Origin: Pseudomonadota bacterium
GTDB lineage: Bacteria; Pseudomonadota; Gammaproteobacteria; Xanthomonadales; Xanthomonadaceae
Direction: 5' to 3'
Length of the DNA: 8,220 nucleotides
Assembly (NCBI GenBank): GCA_023457475.1
Contig: JAEWLO010000087.1
Span: 1 to 8,220 of the forward strand
Shown here: positions 1-5,657 of the stretch, one piece after another
Layout: each line of letters begins with the position of its first letter
Numbering within the stretch: position 1 is the first letter of the stretch
Program-made: the position numbers and the translations under genes
The notes under the pieces: model-generated
Seen by the model: only the letters and a program-made list of their open reading frames with translations
Databases searched by the model: none
Told to the model about the DNA's origin: nothing

Positions 1-53
1 GGGCAGAGCCCCGCTATCGGTGACATGCACAGCGGGGCATAGCCCCGCTCTAC
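1..53 (-). repeat. Facing pair of GTAG (SMAG/REP-like) palindromes, left copy cut by the window edge
   Basis: The intact copy lies at 31-53. Read on the minus strand it is a GTAG head followed by an 8-bp perfect stem (AGCGGGGC / GCCCCGCT) around a 3-nt loop, 23 nt in all. A second palindrome with the same stem occupies 1-15 (GGGC-AGA-GCCCCGCT) and lacks its first four stem bases. It is best read as a copy in the opposite orientation whose GTAG head lies just outside the window, giving a tail-to-tail pair separated by about 15 nt. Such GTAG-headed elements are known as SMAG repeats in Stenotrophomonas and are thought to be spread by REP-associated tyrosine transposases. At the 3' end of the peroxiredoxin gene the hairpins could terminate transcription or protect the mRNA. 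The family assignment comes from the head and stem layout, not from a search. Confidence 0.75.
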
Positions 54-532
54 GCCGGTGGGTGAAGTGTTCCCAATGCGTCAAGAATTCCGTCCGCTCC
101 GGGGTTGATCCCCAGCGGCGAGACGTAACTCCACCGCACCACGCCTTCCTGGTCGATCACATACAACGCGCGTTCGCACACCCCATCCGTTTCGCGGTAT
201 GCACCGTATTGACGCGCCACGGCCCCCTTCGGCTCGAAATCCGCCAACAGCGGGAAATGCAGGTGGCGGTCCGACGCAAACGCCGCATGGCACCACACAC
301 CGTCCACCGAGATGCCCACCAGCTGCGCACCGCTGCGGTGGAACTCCGGCAGCAGCTGGTTGTACAGGGCCAGCTGATCCCCGCAGACCAGGCTCCAGTC
401 GGCGGGATAGAACGCCAGGATCACCGGATGCCCGCGCAGCTCGTGCAGGCGCAGACGCTGGTCCGGCGTGGCCGGCAGGTCGAAATCGGGGGCCAGGGTG
501 CCAGGCGGCAGTGGCAGGTGCGAAGTGGGCAC
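50..532 (-). CDS. Peroxiredoxin, AhpC/TSA family (thiol peroxidase)
   Basis: A 160-residue cytoplasmic thiol peroxidase predicted to reduce hydrogen peroxide or organic hydroperoxides. The thioredoxin-like fold starts with the family's APDFDLP segment (residues 14-20). The active-site motif Pxxx(T/S)xxC is visible as P43, S47 and peroxidatic C50, with Ser in place of the more common Thr. Arg121, in an RALYVID segment, fits the conserved catalytic arginine. C81 and C119 are possible resolving cysteines, so a 2-Cys mechanism is possible but not proven. The start is a GTG at 532; no ATG is available, and the next in-frame codon upstream with meaning is a stop. No clear Shine-Dalgarno precedes it. 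It lies 24 nt after the dps stop on the same strand, so the two are probably cotranscribed and perhaps translationally coupled. The TAG stop (52-50) is part of the GTAG head of a repeat element. The substrate is not determinable from sequence. Confidence 0.88.
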   Translation of the reverse strand: MPTSHLPLPPGTLAPDFDLPATPDQRLRLHELRGHPVILAFYPADWSLVCGDQLALYNQLLPEFHRSGAQLVGISVDGVWCHAAFASDRHLHFPLLADFEPKGAVARQYGAYRETDGVCERALYVIDQEGVVRWSYVSPLGINPGADGILDALGTLHPPA

Positions 533-556
533 GGTCGGGGGCCGGTAACGGGGCGC

Positions 557-1090
557 TCAACGGCGCGGACGGGTGGTCTCGAACAGGAACCAGCTGCGGC
601 GCTCGGCCTCGTCGATCCAGTTCTCGATCAGGCTGGCGGTCGCCACGTCGTTGTAGTCGTCGCAGACCGCATGGGTCGCGCGCAGGAATCCGGTGAGGCG
701 GCGGTTGTCGTCGGCCAGCTCGGCGAGCATGTCCTCCGGCGTCACGTAGTCCGCGTCGTTGTCCAGCAAACGCTGGAGGCGATGGATGTGGCCGATGGAG
801 CGCAGCGTGGTGCCGCCCACCTTGCGCGCACGCTCGGCGATGGCGTCGGTGGTGGCGAAGATCTCATCGCCCTGTTCATCCAGCATCAGGTGGTAGTCGC
901 GGAAATGCGGGCCGGACAGGTGCCAGTGGAAGTTCTTGGTCTTCAGGTACAGCGCGAACACATCGGCCAGCAGGGTGGTCAGGGCGGCGGCGATGTCCCG
1001 GCTGGCCGTGGCCCCCAGGTCGGTGGGGGTACTGAGCGGGGCGCGCTGGTGGGCAAGCGGGGCGGGTGCGGGGGCGGCGGTGCTGGTCAT
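557..1090 (-). CDS. dps: Dps-family DNA-binding ferritin-like protein
   Basis: A 177-residue Dps/miniferritin. Family members form 12-subunit cages that oxidise and store iron with hydrogen peroxide, limiting Fenton damage, and often bind DNA. The inter-subunit ferroxidase signature is clear: H55-W56, then H67, D71 and an acidic D75-E76, with H/H/D spacings (12 and 16 residues) equal to those of E. coli Dps (51, 63, 67). A four-helix core follows, with the AERARKVGGTTLRSI segment at about 85-99. The first roughly 25 residues are Ala/Pro-rich and probably a disordered tail; the C-terminus ends RPRR, so basic DNA contacts are possible. The ATG at 1090 is preceded by GGAG with 8-nt spacing. It heads a two-gene unit with the peroxiredoxin, consistent with peroxide or stationary-phase protection, and is divergent from the histidine kinase gene; the 187-nt gap between them carries the palindrome at 1167-1182. 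Confidence 0.93.
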   Translation of the reverse strand: MTSTAAPAPAPLAHQRAPLSTPTDLGATASRDIAAALTTLLADVFALYLKTKNFHWHLSGPHFRDYHLMLDEQGDEIFATTDAIAERARKVGGTTLRSIGHIHRLQRLLDNDADYVTPEDMLAELADDNRRLTGFLRATHAVCDDYNDVATASLIENWIDEAERRSWFLFETTRPRR

Positions 1091-1166
1091 GGCGGAGGCT
1101 CCGAGGGGACGAATCCAGACTAGCCAGCGGCCGCCCGCCGCAACATCGCGCCATCGTTTCCCTGTG

Positions 1167-1182
1167 TCATACCTTGGTGTGA
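1167..1182. promoter_or_regulatory. Candidate operator, site 1 (TCATAC-CTTG-GTGTGA)
   Basis: A 6-4-6 palindrome with one mismatch between its half-sites, in the 187-nt gap between divergent dps and the histidine kinase gene. Its centre is about 103 nt before the kinase ATG and about 84 nt before the dps ATG. The same arrangement recurs at 3838-3853 and, more weakly, at 3379-3394. StyR and TodT, FixJ/NarL-type regulators of comparable kinase-regulator pairs, bind ATAAAC-N4-GTTTAT palindromes. The geometry therefore fits a site for the regulator encoded at 2723-3367, suggesting autoregulation. The assignment is inference. Confidence 0.5.
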
Positions 1183-1277
1183 TCCCTCCATCGGGGGATC
1201 AATCCGAGATGCCTGCGGGGAGATACTGACAGCGGTGGCCACGACGGCCGCTGACGGCGCGCCTGGAGCCACGGACC

Positions 1278-2726
1278 ATGTCCCCCGCATTTCCCGATCC
1301 CATCGCTGTGCTCAGTTCCAAGCCGCACCGCACCGCGTTCCGCGTGGCGGCGGCGCTGCTCACGCTCGGCATCTTCCTCATCGATGTGCTCACCACGCTG
1401 GAAGGCGCGGTGGCCGTGCTGTACGTGGTCAGCGTGCTGCTGGCGGCCCGCACCGGGCGGCGTGGCGACATCATGGCGATGGCGCTGGCCGGCATCGCGC
1501 TGACGGTCGCCGCCTACGTGGACTCGCATGGCATGAACCATGTCGGCTCCCAGACCTTCCGCGCCGTCGTGAGCCTGGCCGCCATCGGCATCACCGCCGT
1601 GCTCGCCCTGCAGCACCTGGCCGCGCTGCAGCGGGTAGGGGCGCAGGCGATGCTGCTGGATCTCTCGCACGACATGATCTTCGTCCGCGACCGCCGCGGC
1701 GTGATCCGCTTCTGGAACCGCACCGCCGAACAGGTGTACGGCTGGAGCGCGGAGCAGGCCATCGGCAGTGTCGCCGACACACTCCTCTCCACCCGTTACC
1801 CGCAGGACCGCGAAGCCGTCGAAGCCGCGCTGCTGGCGCAAGGGAGCTGGGAAGGCACGCTGGAACAGCGCACCCGCGAAGGCGAGTGGCGCATCCTGGC
1901 CAGCCGCTGGGTGGCGCAGCACGATGCGCGCGGCCGCGTGACCGGCGTGCTGGAAACCCATACCGATGTCACCGAGCGCCGCCAGGCGCAGGACGCGCTG
2001 CTGCGCGCCCAGGCCGAACTGGCCCATGCCACACGCGTGGCCACGCTGGGCGAGCTGACTGCAACCCTGGCGCATGAGGTCAACCAGCAGCTGATGGCCG
2101 TGGTCACCAACGGCGAGGCGGGCCTGCGCTGGCTGCATCGCAGTGAACCGGATCTGGGCGAGGTGGATGCCGCCATCACCCGCAGCGTGGCGGAAGCCCG
2201 CCGCGCCAGCGAGATCGTCAAGCGCGTGCGCGCCTTCCTGGCCAAGCGTCGCACGCCGCGGGAAACGCTCGACGTGGCCGCGCTCATCGATGACTCGGTG
2301 CGCCTGGTACAGCACGAACTGCAGCGCGAAGCGGTGCAGCTTCAGGTCAACGCGTCCACCGGGCTGCCCCCGCTGCACGGCGACGCGGTGCAGCTGCAGC
2401 AGGTACTGGTGAACCTGATGCTCAACGCCAGCCAGGCCATGGCCGGGCAGCCGGGCGTGCGCGCACTGTCGCTGGACGCCGTCGCGCACGATGCAGGCGG
2501 TGTGGCCATCCGCATCACCGACACCGGGCCTGGCATCGAGCCGGCCCACCTGGAGACGCTGTTCAAGCCGTTCTTCACCACCAAGCCCGAAGGCATGGGC
2601 ATGGGGCTGGCGATCTGCCGCTCCACCGCCGAAGCGCATGGCGGGCACCTGTCCGTGCACACCACGCCCGGACAGGGCGCGACCTTCGTGCTCGTGCTGG
2701 GCATGGCAGGAGATCTGGCCGCATGA
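1278..2726 (+). CDS. Membrane-anchored PAS sensor histidine kinase (FixL/StyS-like transmitter)
   Basis: A 482-residue inner-membrane sensor kinase predicted to autophosphorylate on histidine and pass phosphate to the adjacent regulator. About four hydrophobic segments lie within residues 21-113, with very short loops and no large periplasmic domain, so sensing is probably intramembrane or cytoplasmic. A PAS domain follows (about 120-235: DMIFVRDRRGVIRFWNRTA ... THTDVTERR), then a helical linker, the HisKA H-box with phospho-acceptor H266 (HEVNQQL), and an HATPase domain with N379/N383 in the N box, D415 in DTGPGI (G1) and the GMGMGL loop at 439-444 (G2). The H-box has Gln where relatives usually have Pro (HEVNQPL). 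No PAS cofactor residue can be assigned, so a haem or flavin role is not claimed. The ATG at 1278 has GGAG 9 nt upstream. Its stop overlaps the next start by 4 nt (ATGA), so the pair is translationally coupled. The signal is unknown. Confidence 0.93.
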   Translation: MSPAFPDPIAVLSSKPHRTAFRVAAALLTLGIFLIDVLTTLEGAVAVLYVVSVLLAARTGRRGDIMAMALAGIALTVAAYVDSHGMNHVGSQTFRAVVSLAAIGITAVLALQHLAALQRVGAQAMLLDLSHDMIFVRDRRGVIRFWNRTAEQVYGWSAEQAIGSVADTLLSTRYPQDREAVEAALLAQGSWEGTLEQRTREGEWRILASRWVAQHDARGRVTGVLETHTDVTERRQAQDALLRAQAELAHATRVATLGELTATLAHEVNQQLMAVVTNGEAGLRWLHRSEPDLGEVDAAITRSVAEARRASEIVKRVRAFLAKRRTPRETLDVAALIDDSVRLVQHELQREAVQLQVNASTGLPPLHGDAVQLQQVLVNLMLNASQAMAGQPGVRALSLDAVAHDAGGVAIRITDTGPGIEPAHLETLFKPFFTTKPEGMGMGLAICRSTAEAHGGHLSVHTTPGQGATFVLVLGMAGDLAA

Positions 2727-3367
2727 GCATGAGCGCACAGCCCATGACCGATCCCGCGCTCGTCGTCGTGGTGGACGACGACCCTGCCGTACGCGACGCG
2801 CTGGACAGCCTGCTGCGTTCGATCGGTCTGCAGACCCGCGTACTGGCCAGCCCCAACGAACTGCTGCAGGCCGCGCTGCCTGACGTTCCCGGCTGCATCG
2901 TGCTGGACGTGCGCCTGCCCGGTATCAGCGGGCTGGACCTGCAGGGCCAGCTGGCAGGGCAGGGCATTCACCTGCCGATCGTGTTCATGACCGGCCACGG
3001 TGATATTCCGATGACCGTGCGCGCGATGAAGGCCGGCGCGGTGGACTTCCTGGCCAAGCCCTTCCGCGACCAGGACATGCTGGACGCAGTGAGCGCCGCG
3101 ATCGAACGCGACCAGCGGCGACGGCAGATGTCGGCCACCCGCGACAGCCTCGACGCGCGCTACGCCACGCTGACGCCGCGCGAGCGCGAGGTGATGACCC
3201 ATGTGGTGGCCGGCCTGATGAACAAGCAGGTGGCCGGCGTGCTGCACCTGAGCGAGATCACCGTGAAGATCCACCGGGGCAACGTCATGCGCAAGATGGG
3301 CGTACGTTCATTGGCCGACCTGGTCCGCCATGCCGAGGCCCTGGGTGTCGGGGCCGGTGAGGCGTGA
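2723..3367 (+). CDS. FixJ/NarL-family response regulator (receiver plus LuxR-type HTH)
   Basis: A 214-residue DNA-binding response regulator, the cognate partner of the overlapping kinase. The receiver domain (about 12-128) has the acidic cluster D18-D20, phospho-acceptor D62 (IVLDVRLPG), T90 (FMTGHG) and K112 (AKPF). All catalytic residues are present. The FMTGHGDIPMTVRAMKAGAVDFLAKPF stretch is typical of the FixJ branch. A linker leads to a LuxR/GerE helix-turn-helix (about 149-207) with LTPREREVM and a recognition region SEITVKIHRGNVMRKM. The start at 2723 overlaps the kinase stop. An AGGAG lies 10 nt before it; ATG codons at 2729 and 2744 are alternative starts that would not affect the domain. 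It is predicted to dimerise on phosphorylation and bind the 6-4-6 palindromes found at 1167, 3379 and 3838; that link is inference. Confidence 0.94.
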   Translation: MSMSAQPMTDPALVVVVDDDPAVRDALDSLLRSIGLQTRVLASPNELLQAALPDVPGCIVLDVRLPGISGLDLQGQLAGQGIHLPIVFMTGHGDIPMTVRAMKAGAVDFLAKPFRDQDMLDAVSAAIERDQRRRQMSATRDSLDARYATLTPREREVMTHVVAGLMNKQVAGVLHLSEITVKIHRGNVMRKMGVRSLADLVRHAEALGVGAGEA

Positions 3368-3378
3368 AGAGCAGCAGG

Positions 3379-3394
3379 GTAAACCTGTGTATGG
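3379..3394. promoter_or_regulatory. Candidate operator, site 3 (GTAAAC-CTGT-GTATGG), weaker
   Basis: This shares the core AC-N4-GT spacing and one full GTATGG half-site with the other two sites; on the minus strand it reads CCATAC-N4-GTTTAC. The left half-site departs from the consensus. Its centre lies about 80 nt before the preferred start of the lone receiver gene at 3467. If the regulator binds around -40, as is common for this family, transcription would begin near 3427, which would leave no leader for the alternative ATG at 3428. Confidence 0.33.
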
Positions 3395-3455
3395 TTCCGG
3401 CGCGCGCCCGGCTGGGGCATAAAGGCGATGTCGGCTGCGGCCGGCCCCTGGTCCC

Positions 3456-3459
3456 AGGA
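3456..3459 (+). promoter_or_regulatory. Ribosome binding site deciding the start of the lone receiver
   Basis: AGGA sits 7 nt before the ATG at 3467. The upstream in-frame ATG at 3428 has only AAAGG with a 2-nt gap, too close to act as a normal Shine-Dalgarno. The extra 13 residues it would add (MSAAAGPWSQDVP) precede the first beta strand of the receiver fold and match no receiver feature. Confidence 0.6.
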
Positions 3460-3466
3460 TGTCCCG

Positions 3467-3835
3467 ATGAACCCGAAGTACCGTGTTGCGATCCTCGACG
3501 ACGACGATGGCGTACGCCAGTCGCTTTCCAGCCTGGTGCGCTCGCTGGGCCACGACGTGTGCACGTTTGCGTCGGCCGCTGCGTTTCTGGCCGACACCGA
3601 CTGCCGCCCGCATTGCCTCATCACCGACATCCAGATGCCGGGCATGAGCGGCGATGCATTGCAGGAAATACTGTTGTCGCGCGGCGACAACCTGCCGATG
3701 ATCTTCATGACCGCTTTCCCCACCGATGCGCTGCGTGCTCGCGTGATGGGGCGGGGCGGGCATGCCTTCCTGGTGAAGCCCGTGGACGGCGAAGCGATGT
3801 CGCGCTGCCTGGCGCAGGCACTCGCCTCGGTGTGA
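3467..3835 (+). CDS. Stand-alone receiver-domain response regulator
   Basis: A 122-residue single-domain receiver with no output domain. The phosphorylation site is complete: acidic cluster D11-D14, phospho-acceptor D54 (LITDIQMPGMSG), T82 (IFMTAF) and K104 (LVKPVDG). It resembles the FixJ-type receiver of its upstream neighbour (VR-SLSSLVRSLG, MPGMSG), suggesting descent by duplication with loss of the DNA-binding half, or recruitment from a related system. Lone receivers can act as phosphate sinks, relay intermediates or allosteric partners; here the position, 99 nt after the regulator and before the hydrolase, suggests it modulates the adjacent kinase. That role is inference. A candidate regulator-binding site precedes it, so it may be transcribed separately as well as by read-through. 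Confidence 0.88.
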   Translation: MNPKYRVAILDDDDGVRQSLSSLVRSLGHDVCTFASAAAFLADTDCRPHCLITDIQMPGMSGDALQEILLSRGDNLPMIFMTAFPTDALRARVMGRGGHAFLVKPVDGEAMSRCLAQALASV

Positions 3836-3837
3836 CC

Positions 3838-3853
3838 CCATACGTCGGTATGA
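3838..3853. promoter_or_regulatory. Candidate operator, site 2 (CCATAC-GTCG-GTATGA)
   Basis: The best of the three palindromes: CATAC and GTATG are perfect reverse complements around a 4-nt spacer. It begins 2 nt after the lone receiver's stop, and its centre is about 108 nt before the hydrolase ATG. This nearly equals the 103 nt between site 1 and the kinase ATG, as expected if both promoters are built alike. A TAGGAT at 3870-3875 could serve as a -10 box about 25 nt downstream of the site centre. It suggests the hydrolase is a direct target of the two-component system. Confidence 0.5.
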
Positions 3854-3953
3854 AACACCGACCGATGGGTAGGATTTCGCAAGTGCGTGTCGAGACCTAC
3901 GCTGCAGATGCACCAACGCATTTCTCCTGTTCAACCCACACAAGGAACCGCCC

Positions 3954-4784
3954 ATGAGCATCCTCACCACGTCCGACGGCGTTGACATCTTCTACAAGGA
4001 CTGGGGCCCGAAGACCGCCCAGCCCATCGTGTTCCATCACGGCTGGCCGCTGTCCAGCGATGACTGGGACAACCAGCTGCTGTTCTTCCTCGGCAAGGGC
4101 TTCCGCGTGGTCGCCACGGACCGCCGTGGCCATGGTCGTTCCTCGCAGACCAGCGAAGGCAACGACATGGACCACTATGTGGCCGACGCCGCTGCGGTGT
4201 TCGACCACCTGGACCTGAAGAACGCCGTGCACATCGGCCACTCCACCGGTGGCGGCCAGGTGTGCCGTTACGTGGCCAAGGCCGCGCCTGGCCGCGTGGC
4301 CAAGGCCGTGCTGATCAGCGCAGTGCCGCCGATCATGCTGAAGACCCCGGCAAACCCGGGCGGCCTGCCGCTGGAAGTGTTCGACGGTTTCCGTGCCCAG
4401 TTGGCTGCCAATCGCGCCCAGTTCTATCTCGACCTCGCCAGTGGCCCGTTCTACGGTTACAACCGTGAAGGTGCCACCGTCTCGCAGGGTGTCATCCAGA
4501 ACTGGTGGCGTCAGGGCATGATCGGCAGCGCGCAGGCCCACTACGAAGGCATCAAGGCGTTCTCGGAAACCGACTTCACGGAGGACCTCAAGGCCATCAC
4601 CGTGCCGACCCTGCTGCTGCATGGCGATGACGACCAGATCGTGCCGATTGCCGATGCCAGCGAGCTCAGCATCAAGCTCCTGCAGAACGGCACGCTGAAA
4701 GTGTTCAAGGGCTTCCCGCATGGCATGTGCACCACCCATGCCGATGTGATCAACGCGGAACTGCTGAAGTTCATCCAGGGCTGA
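3954..4784 (+). CDS. Alpha/beta hydrolase, non-heme chloroperoxidase/esterase type
   Basis: A 276-residue alpha/beta-hydrolase, close in length and layout to cofactor-free bacterial haloperoxidases such as bromoperoxidase A2. The oxyanion region HHGWP (28-32), the TDRRGHGRSS segment (55-64), nucleophile S97 in GHSTGG, acid D227 in HGDDDQIVP and base H256 in FPHGM are all visible. The triad spacing equals that recalled for the Streptomyces enzyme (98/228/257) shifted by one. Such enzymes are often annotated as chloroperoxidases, but the natural activity is generally ester hydrolysis or perhydrolysis, in which peracids form from acetate and hydrogen peroxide, so the true substrate is open. There is no signal peptide, so it is cytoplasmic. 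The start is secure: AAGGA with 7-nt spacing. It follows the signalling genes on the same strand and has its own candidate operator, pointing to control by that system. A hairpin follows the stop. Confidence 0.93.
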   Translation: MSILTTSDGVDIFYKDWGPKTAQPIVFHHGWPLSSDDWDNQLLFFLGKGFRVVATDRRGHGRSSQTSEGNDMDHYVADAAAVFDHLDLKNAVHIGHSTGGGQVCRYVAKAAPGRVAKAVLISAVPPIMLKTPANPGGLPLEVFDGFRAQLAANRAQFYLDLASGPFYGYNREGATVSQGVIQNWWRQGMIGSAQAHYEGIKAFSETDFTEDLKAITVPTLLLHGDDDQIVPIADASELSIKLLQNGTLKVFKGFPHGMCTTHADVINAELLKFIQG

Positions 4785-4801
4785 TCGCCGGCCTGCGTTA
4801 C

Positions 4802-4826
4802 GGAGTGCCGGCCAACGGCCGGCGCT
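4802..4826 (+). repeat. GC-rich hairpin after the hydrolase, degenerate GTAG-type palindrome
   Basis: The stem GCCGGCC / GGCCGGC around AAC is perfect over 7 bp and extends to 10 bp through one G-T wobble and two further pairs. The four bases before the TGCCGGCC stem are GGAG, one change from GTAG. There is no T-run, so it is not a classical rho-independent terminator. It lies 17 nt after the hydrolase stop and may protect or end the transcript. It may be a decayed SMAG-type element or an unrelated hairpin. Confidence 0.5.
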
Positions 4827-4892
4827 CATGACCCGCACATCACGCGTCAGACGTTACGGTGCCCCCTCACCGTCCCTCTGAACGCACGCACC

Positions 4893-5051
4893 ATGAATAC
4901 TGAGAAGCAAACGGGCAAACAGCAGGGCGTTCAGGAAGCCCAGCAGGATCGCAGGCAGGACGACGTCGCCAAGACCCGTCAGGGTCAGACCGACGAACAG
5001 GTCCGCGAATCGGAAAGCCGCCGCCCGCCCACCAAGGACAACGCGGACTGA
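4893..5051 (+). CDS. Small glutamine-rich hydrophilic protein, unrecognised
   Basis: A 52-residue ORF (MNTEKQTGKQQGVQEAQQ...) that I do not recognise. It contains 10 Gln and many Asp/Glu/Lys/Arg, with no Leu, Ile, Cys or aromatic residues, so it should be disordered, soluble and strongly polar. Third codon positions are mostly G or C, as in the neighbouring genes, which supports coding. No Shine-Dalgarno is evident before the ATG, which weakens the call. The opposite strand has an overlapping 70-codon hydrophobic ORF (5066-4854) that also has G/C-rich third positions but no ribosome site; an antisense shadow of a polar sequence is expected to look hydrophobic. Disordered small proteins of this composition are common hypotheticals in Xanthomonadaceae (general impression, not a match). 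Confidence 0.5.
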   Translation: MNTEKQTGKQQGVQEAQQDRRQDDVAKTRQGQTDEQVRESESRRPPTKDNAD

Positions 5052-5085
5052 CGCACCCTTGGGCATGAAGCGCCGTACCGCGACG

Positions 5086-5229
5086 GTAGGGTCGCATTCC
5101 TATCGACTGCCGATGACGGTGATGATGGCATTGGGGCATGACCTGGAGCGGAGAAGCGCGTCCCCGGTGGGGTCCATGCGTTAATGCAGTGACCCGCGTT
5201 AACGGCAGTCGATTGGAACCCGACTCTAC
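5086..5229. repeat. Facing pair of degenerate GTAG palindromes spanning 144 bp
   Basis: The left copy (5086-5108, plus strand) and right copy (5229-5207, minus strand) each start with GTAG and are 23 nt long, with GTCG...CGAC stems around a 9-nt interior. Extended to 27 nt (5086-5112 and 5229-5203) the two agree at 23 positions, differing at positions 5, 10, 11 and 16. They face each other tail to tail and enclose about 90 bp with no convincing ORF. Inside is GCGTTAA twice, 18 nt apart (5178 and 5196). Stems are short (5-6 bp), suggesting old, decayed SMAG-type copies. The layout matches that of the pair at 1-53 but with a longer centre. No transposase is present. Confidence 0.6.
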
Positions 5230-5244
5230 CGGCGTCGGCCAGGC

Positions 5245-5278
5245 CAGCACCACCGATCAGCCCAGCACCGCCGATCAG
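5245..5278. repeat. Two-copy 16-bp direct repeat, period 18
   Basis: CAGCACCACCGATCAG (5245-5260) and CAGCACCGCCGATCAG (5263-5278) differ at one base and repeat every 18 nt, in the gap between the GTAG pair and the membrane protein's stop. Read on the minus strand they would encode an LIGGAG-type glycine repeat, but that frame is closed by the TGA at the right end of the region and has no start. Its role is unknown; it could be a slippage product. Confidence 0.55.
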
Positions 5279-5312
5279 AAACGGGTGACGTCGCCCCAGC
5301 CCACGCCGCCGC

Positions 5313-5570
5313 TCACACCCTGGCCGGCCGGGCGCGGTTGATCAGGAACGCAACCAGCACCAGGATCAGCGCCAGCGCCACCGGTACGGGATTGGTGCCG
5401 CCGTTCACCGAGGCCATCGCGAACAGAAGCGCGAACATCCAGCCCAGCACCGTGCGGTTGGAGGTGGTGCGCTTGCCGAAGGGATTGAAGCCGCCGATCG
5501 CGATCGGAATGAAGCCGACGATGATCAGCGTGACGACCAGGGCACCAATGAAAAATGCGCCGCCGCCCAT
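5313..5570 (-). CDS. Small membrane protein, unrecognised
   Basis: An 85-residue, mostly hydrophobic protein of unknown function. Two or three membrane segments are visible: about 4-27 (GAFFIGALVVTLIIVGFIPIAIGG), 42-58 (LGWMFALLFAMASVNGG) and 62-79 (PVALALILVLVAFLINRA). A polar FGKRTTSNRT loop lies between the first two, and the C-terminus is basic (RARPARV). The ATG at 5570 is preferred because AAGGA lies 7 nt upstream. An in-frame ATG at 5660 would add 30 residues but would read through the tRNA terminator hairpin and lacks context. It follows tRNA-Ala on the same strand, beyond a terminator, so it probably has its own weak promoter in the 56-nt gap; I see none with good boxes. I found no family match by eye. 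Confidence 0.75.
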   Translation of the reverse strand: MGGGAFFIGALVVTLIIVGFIPIAIGGFNPFGKRTTSNRTVLGWMFALLFAMASVNGGTNPVPVALALILVLVAFLINRARPARV

Positions 5571-5626
5571 CAGGATGTCCTTTCCATGTACTACGCGTCC
5601 TTTGCCGGTTGAAGAGTCCTTGCAGC

Positions 5627-5653
5627 AAAAAAGCCACCCGGAGGTGGCCTTTT
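5627..5653 (-). terminator. Rho-independent terminator of tRNA-Ala
   Basis: On the minus strand, GCCACC-TCCG-GGTGGC forms a perfect 6-bp stem with a tetraloop, followed directly by six T (5632-5627). Four A residues, with one C-G step, precede the stem and can pair with the T-run, so it could also act on the plus strand. It lies 33 nt past the tRNA 3' end. Confidence 0.85.
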
Positions 5654-5657
5654 GGCG

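Noticed and set aside
20..1123. Long plus-strand ORF opposite dps and the peroxiredoxin
   Set aside because: It covers both genes antisense, is low-complexity (Arg/Gly/Gln/Val-rich) and shows no domain; long shadow frames are expected in GC-rich DNA.
1230..1253. CAGCGGT / GGCCGCTG hairpin in the kinase leader as a riboswitch or attenuator
   Set aside because: Short stem, large loop, no T-run and no conserved aptamer features.
1167..2738. 523-codon minus-strand ORF opposite the histidine kinase
   Set aside because: His/Gln/Arg/Gly-rich translation without motifs, while the opposite strand has complete kinase motifs in order.
3428..3466. Upstream start for the lone receiver
   Set aside because: AAAGG is only 2 nt from this ATG, whereas AGGA is correctly placed before 3467; the extra residues lie outside the receiver fold.
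3844..3862. GTCGGT-N7-ACCGAC hairpin as terminator of the receiver gene
   Set aside because: Only 6 bp with no T-run, and it overlaps the better-supported operator palindrome.
4854..5066. 70-codon hydrophobic minus-strand ORF
   Set aside because: No ribosome site, and hydrophobicity is what the antisense of a Gln/Asp/Lys-rich frame gives; kept as an alternative to the 52-residue ORF but not called.
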